From Epiperipatus broadwayi (taxonomy: Eukaryota > Onychophora > Udeonychophora > Euonychophora > Peripatidae), in contig JAQFVV010000056.1 of assembly GCA_028023455.1 (NCBI GenBank), positions 870,001 through 934,000 on the forward strand: 64,000 bases of DNA. The letters are read 5' to 3'. The position numbers and the translations under genes are program-made. Shown here in pieces: positions 12,935 to 24,162 of the stretch. A model generated the notes under the pieces. The model searched no databases. It was not told the origin of the DNA and saw only the letters and a list, made by a program, of their open reading frames with translations. Position 1 is the first letter of the stretch. The number at the start of each line of letters is the position of its first letter.

Positions 12935-14179
12935 ATGGATGATTTAGTATTATATGATAAGAATAAATATTATAATATAATATGTGCACAACTTCTTGAA
13001 ATAAACTAAAACTCAAAAATAACATGTTCACCGCCATCCCGGATCAAGCATGTCTTTGAATATTAGTGTTGTAAAATGAAAAAAAAAATCTCAATAGCAT
13101 AAAGAATTCTATATGTCATTTCATATGGAAAAAAGAAATCTAATTGCAAAATTTTGTATGGCAACCATGATTTGTTAGTGATCAATGTGATAAAATAAGA
13201 ACTCATGGAACAACAAAGGCAAAAAAAAAGCTTTGTTAAAAAAGGCTAATTTCAGGATCAAAAAGAACAGCATAAATATGTAGGAAAATGATGATAATGG
13301 AATGTATGTAGTGATATTTCACTATATACTGTAACCTTTTGATTGGTTATCCACAATAAGAATAGTATAGTATAGAAAATGTATATTATAGCTCCAGGGA
13401 GCTTGAAAGTCTGTGTTCAAATCCTTTATATTACATCTAAACTCCAAGTATATAAAATATACTTCTATTTTAATATTAAAAATTGTTTTTTATAAATTTT
13501 GCAGTAAAACTCAACATTTCCAAATTATTTGAAAACATATCACATGATAAAATGTAACATATATGTATAGTAGTCAAACTTTCTAAAATTCATGTTATCA
13601 TTGACTAATAGATAAAAAACAATTGTGTTTATAATTAATAATACACTAATGCATTGAAGGTGAAACTATTCCACATAATTTATTTAGGCTGAGCGCTTTC
13701 AGAGTTTCATTACTCCATAATCATAGTCTTATAGATTGTCAATGTAATTATATGCAAATATATGCAGAAATATTTTTTTTATTATCCATTTATAAAATCT
13801 ATATTTAAAGTTCTTGCAAAAGTAGGCATAGAAGTAATCAATTTTATAAAAACATTGTAAGGGTTCAAACTTGAAAATGTCCAATATTTTTATTATAAAT
13901 ATTGGCAGTGTTTTAATAGTTATAAAATCAATTGTTTTGTGAATTTTACAATGAAGTGCAACATCTACATATCATCTGTCAATATACAAAGTTCAAAATA
14001 AATGGCAATTAGAAGGAATTAATCACTGGGGTGGTTGTCTTTCTACAAGTGATATCTGATCAAAATATAAATGTAAGTCATACATATCTTTAAAGAAAAT
14101 TTAGTTATTTGATCCAATGTATTTTTCTGTCCATCCTAACCCAGTAATAATTCATCTGTCACAAATATATATATATATA
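12935..14179. other. AT-rich stretch, no gene recognised
   Basis: I see no coding region. The stretch ends in a (TA)n tract at about 14165-14178 that abuts the next element. Confidence 0.5.
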
Positions 14180-15055
14180 CACCTGGGTCTTGTTTTATGT
14201 GGTAGATAGGTTCCTCAGAAAACGCACACAAAAATAGATTTAACTTATCTTGAAAAATGGGGAATAGGTTCTGTAATTTTCAGAAATCGCATAAAAGCAA
14301 AGCAACAATGAAAAATTACTTTAAAATTCACATTAAAAAAATAAGAAAATAAAGTATGACTAATAAAAAATTTCAAATATTTGAAAAAAATTGATACAAG
14401 ACAAACTTTTTTTTATTAACTACAGTATTTAATTTTACATTTTTTCATACATATTTTAATCATTACCGTTATTTGACAATATGTGTTTGTTTGTGAACTA
14501 GTAAGAAATCAGATTCATGATGTGATGTACAACTAGCACCACTTTCAGTCTTGCACTGTGTTAATGGTTTTCTGTTGCTATATTAAAAAAATGAGATCGC
14601 AATCAAAACAAAAAGATTATATATTATCATTAGAAAGATCATTTTCAGTTTACAAAATCAATAAAATCTTTCTTATTTATTTTAACAATCTAAAAAATTA
14701 TTTATTTCTATTATATCTAACAAAATACGTTTAAAAAGTTTAAAATTTTTGAATATTTATTGCGATGTTTTTTTGGTAAGTATCAATCTATTATTATTTA
14801 CTCATTAGTATAAGTAGGTTATTTACATAGAAGCTATGATTCTAATTACAGCTTCAGGCCATATTCACATTTGCTGCTAATATAACATATTTTTGGGGAA
14901 AAAAAAGTAGTTGAAGTCAAAATAAGTTATTAATAATTTAAATTTCCTGATATCTAATAAATATAGTGAAATATGAAAGATATTAAGAAGAAACATGAAT
15001 CGCATAACTTCAAAATCACATTAAAATAATCCACATAAAACGAGACCCATAGGTG
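14180..15055. mobile_element. DNA element with ~24-bp inverted ends, flanked by TA repeats
   Basis: The left end (14180-14202, ACCTGGGTCTTGTTTTATG) is mirrored at 15031-15055 (CATAAAACGAGACCCATAGGT) with a few mismatches and a 2-bp indel. Both ends abut TA/TG dinucleotide repeats, so a target duplication cannot be read. The 0.83-kb interior is AT-rich without a transposase ORF, so this would be a non-autonomous copy. Superfamily unknown. Confidence 0.55.
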
Positions 15056-15249
15056 TGTGTATATATATAATTTATGAGTGGAAACAATACTATCAGTAAT
15101 TCTTCTATGTGTGGAAAATTTTGAAGCAAGGATTCACACACAATCCAACTTTACGAACTTCACACTCAGTATTTCTTTTCTTGTTAGATACATTTGTCAT
15201 TATCATCCTTTCTGAAACTGCAAACATGGCAGACTGGCAGGAATCTTTT

Positions 15250-16670
15250 TGATAGGATTAAATGGAAGAAGAAAAAATAGCAAGCTGTTATTAAATAATT
15301 CTTCAATAATTTGCACTTTGAATTCCAAAACATCAATTACAATATCTTTACTTATAAAAAGTACTGGCATTTAATAATACTTGATGAAGGAAGTGTCTAA
15401 ATATATTTTTATAATATTTTTTTTTTTTTGCGAGATCTTGGCCATTTAATAAAAAGTTAACTTTTGATCATAACAATCAACTCTCCCCATGGTGTTGTTA
15501 TAATCATACAATACAGTTTGATTTCATCACATTTCCCTAGCTTTTGTTTTGCAATGTAAATGGGTGCATCGAGAATGGTACTTACTAGGCAAACTGGATT
15601 TTGTCTTGTCATTTCAAAGCTGTAATTTTTCCATGCTGAAAAGCCTGGATAGTATCTTTTTTCAGCTTACTTTGTCAGATCTTTTTTTTCTGATATTGAC
15701 AATGCATAAATGTCTGCTCTTCTAGAATATATTTACATATACTATTGGCATATAACAGTTATCAGTTGTAACACATTACTCTTCACCCAAATAATTATGC
15801 ATAAGATGAGGGGCATTTTGTAGTTATGGGATAAGATTCCTACTTTTTATTGTATGTTATTTCTTTCCCAGTTTATAAGAGAACATTATAGATATATACA
15901 CCATCTGATTCACAAACAGCAAAAGAATTCAAATCAAAGTAGGCCCTTATTTTGATGTTACACATTTTCCATGATAGACACTCTTTGTAAAGCATCAAGC
16001 TCTTATCTACACTAATGTTTTGTTTTTAGATATATAATTTACTAAATAGTCCTCTCAAATGCTCCATTTCGTTATTAGAAAAATGCAGAAATTTCATAAG
16101 CAACATAAATCTAGCACCTATCATTACCTCAGAAAATATGGGTACATAAAATATTCTTATTCTTGATATAGCTATTTGATAAGGCCCTGAAGTATCATCA
16201 TTGCCAAAAACTACTATCTTTTCATTGACATGGGTGCTCATTTTTTAGCTCTACTCAGTCTTTTTCAATATATTCTGTTGAATATATTTTTCACCATACA
16301 TATTTATTTCTCTTACAACAATTTTCAGCATTTTCGCATTTGAAAAATAATTGAAAAAAAATATAATATGATTGATATGGCAGTAAAGGGAAACCTTGGG
16401 GGTAATGGAGGAATACTATTCATTTCTACCTAAGAGCCAGCCTTTTCTATCATATCATCTGATTCATTTTCACTGTTTATGCTGCCATTGAATAACTCAT
16501 CATCATGTAAACATTTATTGTCACTCATTTCACATAGCAGGGGTACATAGCCAGTATCAGAATCATTTGAACAAAATTTGTCATTATACCTAATTATATA
16601 TATAGAAAAAACCAAATCTTCACAATATACTCTATATAGAGAGTATCTTATATAGCACATATCTGTATGG
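15250..16670 (-). pseudogene. Decayed piggyBac-family (PGBD-like) transposase
   Basis: On the minus strand, broken frames line up in the order of a piggyBac transposase. An acidic N-terminal part lies at about 16660-16430 (rich in D, E, S and N). A middle part at 16241-16026 ends in ARFMLLMKFLHFSNNE, which resembles the conserved 'RF..I...LHF.dN' block of the DDE_Tnp_1_7 family. Just downstream, after a stop, comes SVDKSLMLYKECLSWK (about 16015-15965), like the 'siDEsm..fKGR' block, and then AVCESDG. A last part near 15500-15400 reads YDQKLTFY then KYYKNIF, like the 'vDlsDqll..Y' and 'KWykkiFfhl' block. Stops and frameshifts are frequent, so the copy is dead. I could not place all catalytic aspartates. 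The family call rests on motif order over about 1.3 kb. TTAA ends were not pinned down. Confidence 0.75.
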
Positions 16671-16690
16671 TGAAAACTTTTTATCAGTTA

Positions 16691-16777
16691 CATAAGGTCA
16701 GCGTGACTGCCTTGCAGGCAGTTGCCCGGGTTGCGGGTTCGCGTCCCGGCCGATGCTATGACACTTAAAAAAAAAAA
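16691..16777 (+). repeat. tRNA-Ala-like SINE head or tRNA pseudogene with A-tail
   Basis: A GC-rich island in AT-rich DNA contains ACTGC-CTTGCAG-GCAGT, a 5-bp anticodon stem with a 7-nt loop reading TGC (alanine), followed by GCGGGTTCGCGTCCCG, a T-arm or B-box-like hairpin. It ends in an 11-base A run. The acceptor stem and D-arm are not intact, so it is not a functional tRNA. The A-tail suggests a retroposed, SINE-type copy. Confidence 0.55.
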
Positions 16778-18858
16778 GTACATATAATTATTTTTTAAAA
16801 AACGCTGAGCCATATATATATATATATATTACAAGTTTAAAGTATTTTATCAAAAAATAAATGATAGATATAATGAGGGGGGGGTGTTTTCAAATGTATA
16901 TACATGTAAGAAATACTTGTCTTAAAATATAGCAAAAGGGAAAGCTGCTTATGTATTTATTGAAATACATTGTTATAATATTTATATATAAAGTAAAAGT
17001 TTTGAATCATGCATGTTATAAAGCATAAAATATATATTTTAAAAAATATATAATTATAACAAGAAAAAAAAAATGAATTCAAACATTTACAGTTAAGGAA
17101 AACATCACATGATTTTGAAAATTTACAATCGAAAAAGAGATGCTATTTATTTTTTAAATCTATAAAAGAAAACATGATTATTTATTACTTTGTTTTTTGA
17201 AATTTGTTATTGTGTATATGTATAAAGTGTTTAATAATACTCACTTGATTTGGAAATGAAAGATTTTTTTTTTTTTTTTTATAGAATGCAGATTTTTAAA
17301 ATGAAAAAATGGAAATTTATAGACCAAAAAATATTCATGTGAAAAAATTCAAAAATTCTTTAAATCTGCAGTAGAAAATCAAATTATTTGTTTGTAAAAG
17401 TCATAAATAATTATTATATAATTGCCAATTGCAACAATTATTAAAATATGATCACTCTTAGTGATGAAAAGCAAATATGGCATTTCCAAACTAGAGAGAA
17501 ATGCATAAAAGATCTTCCTTGTTTCATCCTTAGTCATATTGAAGTTTAAAAAACTAGATTCAGACAATTTATACAATATCTTCAGTTTGAGCATATTAAA
17601 TATAAAATGATATATATTGTTAGAAAAAGCAAATATCAAGGAATATAATATAGCTGAAAAAATAGTCATTACCTTATTGTTTACTTTTACATAGGTTCAC
17701 AAATTCTAGGTTCACAAATTCTAAATTTTGAGAGTTAAATTTTAAAGTCACATTTTTCTAGACAGGTTCATTACATTTCTCTTGAAATTTATAAAAAATG
17801 ATATTATGTAACATAACTTATTTAAGTTGCCAGGAAAATTTACTAATACAATAGTTCTCAAGGTAGTTATGTGATTGAATGGAAGATTGATATCAGGATT
17901 ATTATTTTTTAGAAAAATTATGCGCAGTAGAATTCAGTAGAGTTTTGTAGTGATTAGTTCAGTTGTCAGAAATGTGGTTTAGAAGTCTGATGCTAAAATG
18001 ATCTCCCTCTTAGTTAAGAAAAAAGATGATGTTTACAAAAGGCAATATAATATTATCAAGCTTACAAAATGATATACTAAGTCCTTACTGAAAGTTGATT
18101 ATTGCTGACCCAATCTTGTAATCAAGTTTTATTAAAAGAGTTGTGGAAGTAAAATACCCTGAAAGAAGCTTGCAATTAGCTATATATATTGATCTATCCA
18201 AAATCGTAGCTGTTTTAACTTATGTTAATCAGCAATAAAAGTATTGAGAAATTGGAAACCTAGAGCTAAAAAATTGAAATGAAAGTAATTGTTAAATTGG
18301 AAACATGAAACTATAAAAAGAAAAAGACAAATGAATGAAAATAACTATTGAGAAATCTATAATAAAAATTAAAAAAATGAAAATGAAAAAAAAAAAGTCA
18401 GAAGTTACTACTACTCAAAAGTATTACGAGAAAAGATTTCTGAAGTATACAACTACAAAAGAACAAAAAAAATTGTGGTAAGATAAAATATTCAAGGATA
18501 TACACATCTATATTTGTAAATGTTAATTTATAGGAAATGAATAATTGAAAATACTATTTTTTTGTAGTTTTGTGATTTTTTTTTTCCATTTGCTTAAAAT
18601 TGCATGGGGACCTTGCCATTTTCAAAAAGAAGGGAGGAAGGTTCATATTAAAGCTATTTACTCTCTTATGAAATAATTTTTATAAAGTTTTGATTATTTT
18701 AAGGGAATAACTCTTTAAAATTAAATGTGATTTAATTAAGAAGAATTGTAAGATATTGATAATTATAAGTGATATATGAAATTATGTGTGTATCGTATTG
18801 ACGGGTTGATAATATGCATTAACTAACATTTTCTACATTTTTTTTTATTCTTTTATTA
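16778..18858. other. AT-rich stretch, no gene recognised
   Basis: A (TA)n tract at about 16812-16830, a G8 run near 16876 and long A/T homopolymers. One 96-codon minus-strand ORF (17379-17669) has no recognisable motif. A slightly less AT-rich segment near 17930-18240 could be an old coding relic, but I could not match it to anything. Confidence 0.5.
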
Positions 18859-18968
18859 GTCAAAAACTTCACATAAATATATCGGAGAGACTTTCTTTTC
18901 AAAAAATTTTTATTATTGATATACATTATATAAGCTACATAAATAAAATATAATATAAATATCCAACA

Positions 18969-19006
18969 TTTCGTCCATTTTTCAATAATAATATGGACTT
19001 TATCAA
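18969..19006 (-). ncRNA. Hammerhead-like motif, mirror copy in left arm
   Basis: This is the reverse-complement counterpart of the 19.43-kb motif: TTATCAA at 19000-19006 and TTTC at 18969-18972 flank the same paired GTCCAT and ATGGAC strands. It exists because the whole region is inverted. Confidence 0.45.
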
Positions 19007-19427
19007 GGTTCTATAAAACAGAGAAAAAAAAAAAACATTAAAGATAATAAAAAAAAAAAAAAAATAAGAAAAGAAAAAAGAAAAAATAAAGTAATAAAAT
19101 AAAAATAAAATAAAAATAAAAATGAAATACCTATAAACCAAAAAAATGGAAAAATTGTATAACATAACATCTCCTTATAAAGTGAGAAAAATTTTTTAAC
19201 ACCAAAAAGAAAAAATATTCACATAAAAACAGTCAATTCCCTTTTTGGTGTTAAAAAATTTTTCTCACTTTATAAGGAGATGTTATGTTATACAATTTTT
19301 CCATTTTTTTGGTTTATAGGTATTTCATTTTTATTTTTATTTTATTACTTTATTTTTTTTTTATTATTATTATTATTTTTTTATTATCTTTAATGTTGTT
19401 TTTTTTTTTTCTCTGTTTTATAGAACC

Positions 19428-19465
19428 TTGATAAAGTCCATATTATTATTGAAAAATGGACGAAA
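19428..19465 (+). ncRNA. Hammerhead-ribozyme-like motif (degenerate)
   Basis: The order is that of a hammerhead core: TTGATAA (consensus CUGAUGA, two mismatches), then a 6-bp stem II GTCCAT (19436-19441) paired with ATGGAC (19456-19461) around a 14-nt loop, then GAAAC immediately after. Minimal type I hammerheads are an established component of Penelope-like elements. The altered core makes it probably inactive. Stems I and III were not convincingly assigned. Confidence 0.5.
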
Positions 19466-20034
19466 CATTGGATATTTATATTATATTTTATTTATGTAGT
19501 TTATATAATGTATATCAATAATAAAAATTTTTTGAAAAGAAAGTCTCTCTGATATATTTATGTGAAGTTTTTGACTTTATAAATTTGATAATACATTTGA
19601 AAAAATAGAAAAAGAAGAAGAAGTTTATATTCTTTTATTAGTTAGATAATTTTATTAAATAATTATTAAATAAATAAATAATTTCCAAAGTTATTTTTAT
19701 ATGTTTATTCTTCTGGCTATCATCTGTAAATTATCAATGTATGTGACTGGTTTTATTCTGTGTCATATTTTGATATGAAGCTAGACATGAATGTAATGGA
19801 AAAAGATTATTCTAGAGATCCTATGATTTCAAGATTAGCTTGCCAATCGTATGTGTGAAGTATATATATATGCATGTGTGTGAATGATATATATTTGGAT
19901 GTTTATATATATATTTAGAATTATTTATATGATGCTAAGGTCACAAAAGTTATTTTTAAAGTCCACTCATTTTATGTTATAGATTTTATACCAGGTTTAT
20001 TGATGGTCAGTATACTCAAACTACCAGATGATCG

Positions 20035-21486
20035 AGAGCATTGATATAATGATACAACTAATTATGACAACATAATACGATAAGTTCTCACAGCAGGCTA
20101 ATGCAAATAGTGGCAAAAAATCTAATACTGAGTACAGAAACAATGTTACAAGCGTTGCTGAGAAAGCATCACAAGTACTTCAGGGGTTCACAAAAAATTA
20201 AATTAATGTCGTATTTCAGCAAAATTCCTCATCTTTACGGTCTACCTAAAATTCATAAGAACAGTGTTTCATTAAGATATATTGGTACTTTTACAAATTC
20301 ACATTGCTAATACTTGTCAAGAGTTTTTACTCCTTTGGCATACAAGAACCAGTCCTTTGTCAGGGATTCTAAGCTCTTTGTAGAATTAATCAAGGACATG
20401 AAAATTGAAAGAACTGAATTACTGGTAAGCTTTGATGTGGAAAGTTTATTCATGAATGTACCATGTGAAGAAGCATTGTCTATTAAGGAAATGATCAAAT
20501 GGTGATAATAAGTTATAAACCAGAACAACTCTTCCTATTGATAATATAATGGAACTATTAACATTCCATATAACAACAACATACTTTCAATATAACACAG
20601 AAATCTTCCAAGAAAATCAAGGGATGGCTATAAGCTCACGATGCTCACGATTGTCTTCCCTGATTAGCAGTATTTACATGGAAAAACTTTAAACCATAGT
20701 TCATATCTACATAAAGTTTAACTTCACCATAATTAATGATATATTTCATGTATGGCCACATGGTGAAGTATTACTACAAACTTTCTGGACACATCTCAAC
20801 AACATATCCCCTTCAATTAAATTCACCATAGAATCAGAACATGAACAAAAATTGGCATACTTAGATATACTTGTGACAAGACTTTCTCATGGCAAAATCA
20901 AAACTACAGTTTATGGAAATCCCACACATACAGGCAAATATTTAGCATATACATCCAATCACACAAGAAACATAATACGTGGAATTATAGTGTCACTTGT
21001 TCAGAAACTAATGATTTGAAAAAAAAGAAAAGATCTATATAAAACAAATTCTTATGAAGATCCATCAGCTGTCTTAAGAAAACCTTAAATAGACAATAAA
21101 AAAAAACATCAGAAGAAAAAACAATTATTGATATTGTAGTATATCCTTACATACCAGGAATAGCATATACATTTAAAAAAAATTGCAAACAATATAACAT
21201 CATAACAGCTGTCCAGAACCATATCACTCTATGATATGAGGAATTTTAACATCTACAAAGTTTAATAAGTCCCACCATTGAAAAAGGATTGCAAAAGCAC
21301 AAACTGATGATTAGAAAAGAAAAGTCAGATATGTGTAAAGCAGAAGACCATAATATATGTTCAGATTGGGAAAATATATTGGATAGAGAAGAAAAGGTAC
21401 AAAGAAAAAAATTCAAAGCAGTTTCTCACATGACAGTGGCAAATAATCTCATAAGTCAACCTAGTATGGCTATATGTAATGTCTAA
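20035..21486 (+). pseudogene. Decayed Penelope-like element: RT plus GIY-YIG-type tail
   Basis: Successive broken frames read like a Penelope-like polyprotein. First comes an RT segment with PHLYGLPKIHKNSV (about 20226-20265), matching the 'YGLPKIHK' hallmark. Then LLVSFDVESLFMNVP (about 20420-20464) is RT motif A with its aspartate. Near 20615-20640, NQGMAISSRCSRLSS is a degraded motif B. Near 20845-20880, KLAYLDILVTR matches the 'FLD(V/I)' block after the catalytic YxDD. The YxDD itself is not clear. Farther on, YIPGIAYTFKK (about 21150-21180) is the linker before the endonuclease. The 65-codon ORF 21289-21486 (with HKLMIRK and ENILDREEKVQRKKFKAV) resembles the C-terminal half of the GIY-YIG domain. 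Many stops mark a dead copy. A SINE follows directly. Confidence 0.8.
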
Positions 21487-21539
21487 AAACCATTAATTAA
21501 CTTTGCTCTTAGGAAAAAGTGGAGGTCATGATGAAGCTC

Positions 21540-21780
21540 ATAGATAAGTGTATGAAATTTCTACTGACAGTTGCTGTTGGTTAGTGCATTACTTTAAAAC
21601 TCAATATCCAAGATTCTAAAGATCAAGGTTTGATTCCCATTTTATTATTGTCATTGGTCAGGACAGCAGCACCTGGAAAATAGGGAATAATACCACTCTA
21701 AATGCTGTGTATATACTAATTTGAGTGCTATTACTAACAATTGAATGAAACTTGAAAATTTAAATAAAGTTTACAATTTT
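21540..21780 (+). mobile_element. tRNA-derived SINE, same family as 8.0 and 55.3 kb
   Basis: A weak A-box region (TGTTGGTTAGTGCATT, about 21568) and a B-box-like AAGGTTTGATTCCC are followed by the shared body (GTCATTGGTCAGGACAGCAGCACCTG), GGGAATAATACCACT and a tail with AAATAAAGTTTACAATTTTT. Alignment by eye to the 8.03-8.25-kb copy and the 55.3-kb copy is clear over the body. Confidence 0.7.
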
Positions 21781-23167
21781 TCTAAATGTCATTCAATATT
21801 TAATATTAGATAATAGAAATAGTCCAACATTTAAATACAACTAAAGTATCATTAAGACAGACTTTTAGGCAAACATTAATATCATTTGATTCTTTAGATC
21901 ACTCAATATTTACTTAAATATGAGCTATTCAGTATTTTAATAATATTAAATGTTCATGTCCAGATTACTTTCTAGATTTTACTTTTATCAATAAGGACTT
22001 ATGTTTCAAAGCTGGAAGCAATGAAGTTATGCATTTAGCCATAAGCTTTAACTTCTTGTCTAATGTTACCTATGAAGATGTGAAATTAAAAGAAAACTCT
22101 AAGGTTTTGAATCACACCAATTTGCTTATGTAATTATATAGATCTGACGACTTCTTGTCAGCAACAATATATTAACCTCATTTCATTTTTGATTGTAGGT
22201 TACTTTTATTAGTTGGAAAATATTTAGGTACCAATATCATATTTTTTAATTCTTATTATATTACAATATATTATAAACAAGTTTTGCTGTTTATTGAAGT
22301 ATCATTTACAGTTAAGCTTGAAGTGTGATTTCCAGATAGATGATAGTTCATTTAAACCCTTATTCTCAGACTATTTTCTGGCTGTATATTTATTATATTT
22401 TTATATGTATAATATTTTGGGTTATTTAATAAACCATAAGGTTTTTTTTTTGTTAGTGTGGTACTATTTAATATAATTAGTAGTTATATATGTGTGTATA
22501 TTTGTGCAAGCTTACTTTTGTATATAAGTTATTTGTTTACTATTTTAATTTTAGTTAGAAGATACACTGAATAGGATTAATAAAGCTAATTTATAAAAAT
22601 TCAGAAGGGAATTATAAATAAAAGATATAGCTTTTCTTTTGAAAACAAATAATAAAGCCTTTTATTTCAGTTGAAAAAATCGTTAATTCTTTAAATTTTA
22701 TTATTAAGTACTGAAGCTTTATATAGTGGGTAAAAATGCAAACATGAATTAATTCTTTATGCCACATATATTTATGTTTAACTCGTCTGGAAAGTGAAGT
22801 AGTTCTTAAAAATGCATGCATAGTAAGAGAGGGTGATGACTTTTTATTCTGACAGATGGTTGTGATATGATAGAATTGAAATGAGGGATGCACTGTTAAA
22901 AACCAAAAACTTGAAAAAAAAATATATCGAATATTTACATAATATAAATTTCTGTGAAATGAGAAGGAATTGGTTATGTTGAAAATTGTATATAGAGAAC
23001 TAATGATTATGCAGAATAGTAATTGTGAAAAGTTAAATATTATAGAGTAGGGTTTCTCAAATATTCTATGAAAAAAATTGTTTCACAAAAATTACTTAAA
23101 TTATAATAATTTTAGATTAGAAAACATATCTTTCAAAATAAATCATTGTGTAGTATTATATATATAT
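21781..23167. other. AT-rich stretch up to the Gypsy insertion site
   Basis: No gene recognised. It ends in a (TA)n tract at 23157-23171 into which the LTR retrotransposon is inserted. Confidence 0.5.
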
Positions 23168-23172
23168 ATATT
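23168..23172. other. Putative 5-bp target-site duplication, left copy (ATATT)
   Basis: ATATT precedes the outer edge of the left LTR and recurs directly after the outer edge of the right LTR (38643-38647). Five base pairs is a usual Gypsy duplication length. The flank is TA microsatellite, so chance identity is possible. Confidence 0.5.
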
Positions 23173-23645
23173 CTGCCCTTGTCATCGTGTGTAGCTCCAC
23201 TACACCTCAGGCCAATCACGTTGAGGGCCACAATATGCCCTTTTCTAACACATCAGGCCAATCTAACCGCCCCCTTCCCACATCTCCACTTCCCCCAAAA
23301 TAAATATAATATAGTGAAAATCACCTAACTGGGTTCTAGCTCTAATAATTAATGAAATATTCAATTAAATGATTTACTAGCTCAAGTTTCTTAAAATTAA
23401 CTTAGGTTCTGTTTTAAACTAACTCAAATAAATATTCAGGAATTCATGAGACTAGAAGTGGAAATACGGGTGACAAGATAGATTACATTGAGACAATATC
23501 CCACAGGATACCACCTCAATGGCATAAGAACACTATCCCCCCTTATACTACTATTACACATAATAACTACATAGTATTCTTATGACTTCCGCAACTCCTA
23601 ATCACGAAGACTCATTTAACAATTAAAGTATTAATCTTTTATCTC

Positions 23646-24162
<517 letters not shown>

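Larger units (their letters stand above)
18859..19575. repeat. Long near-perfect fold-back (arms ~340 bp, loop 31 bp)
   Basis: The left arm 18859-19209 is the reverse complement of the right arm 19241-19575. The main differences are indels in A/T homopolymer tracts. The loop is 19210-19240. Such a structure would give a long hairpin RNA if transcribed. Each arm holds one copy of the hammerhead-like motif listed separately, and a Penelope-like RT begins about 0.5 kb to the right, so the arms are probably derived from Penelope terminal (pLTR) sequence. Confidence 0.9.

Noticed and set aside
16691-16777. Functional tRNA-Ala gene
   Set aside because: Acceptor stem and D-arm do not pair, and an A-tail follows.
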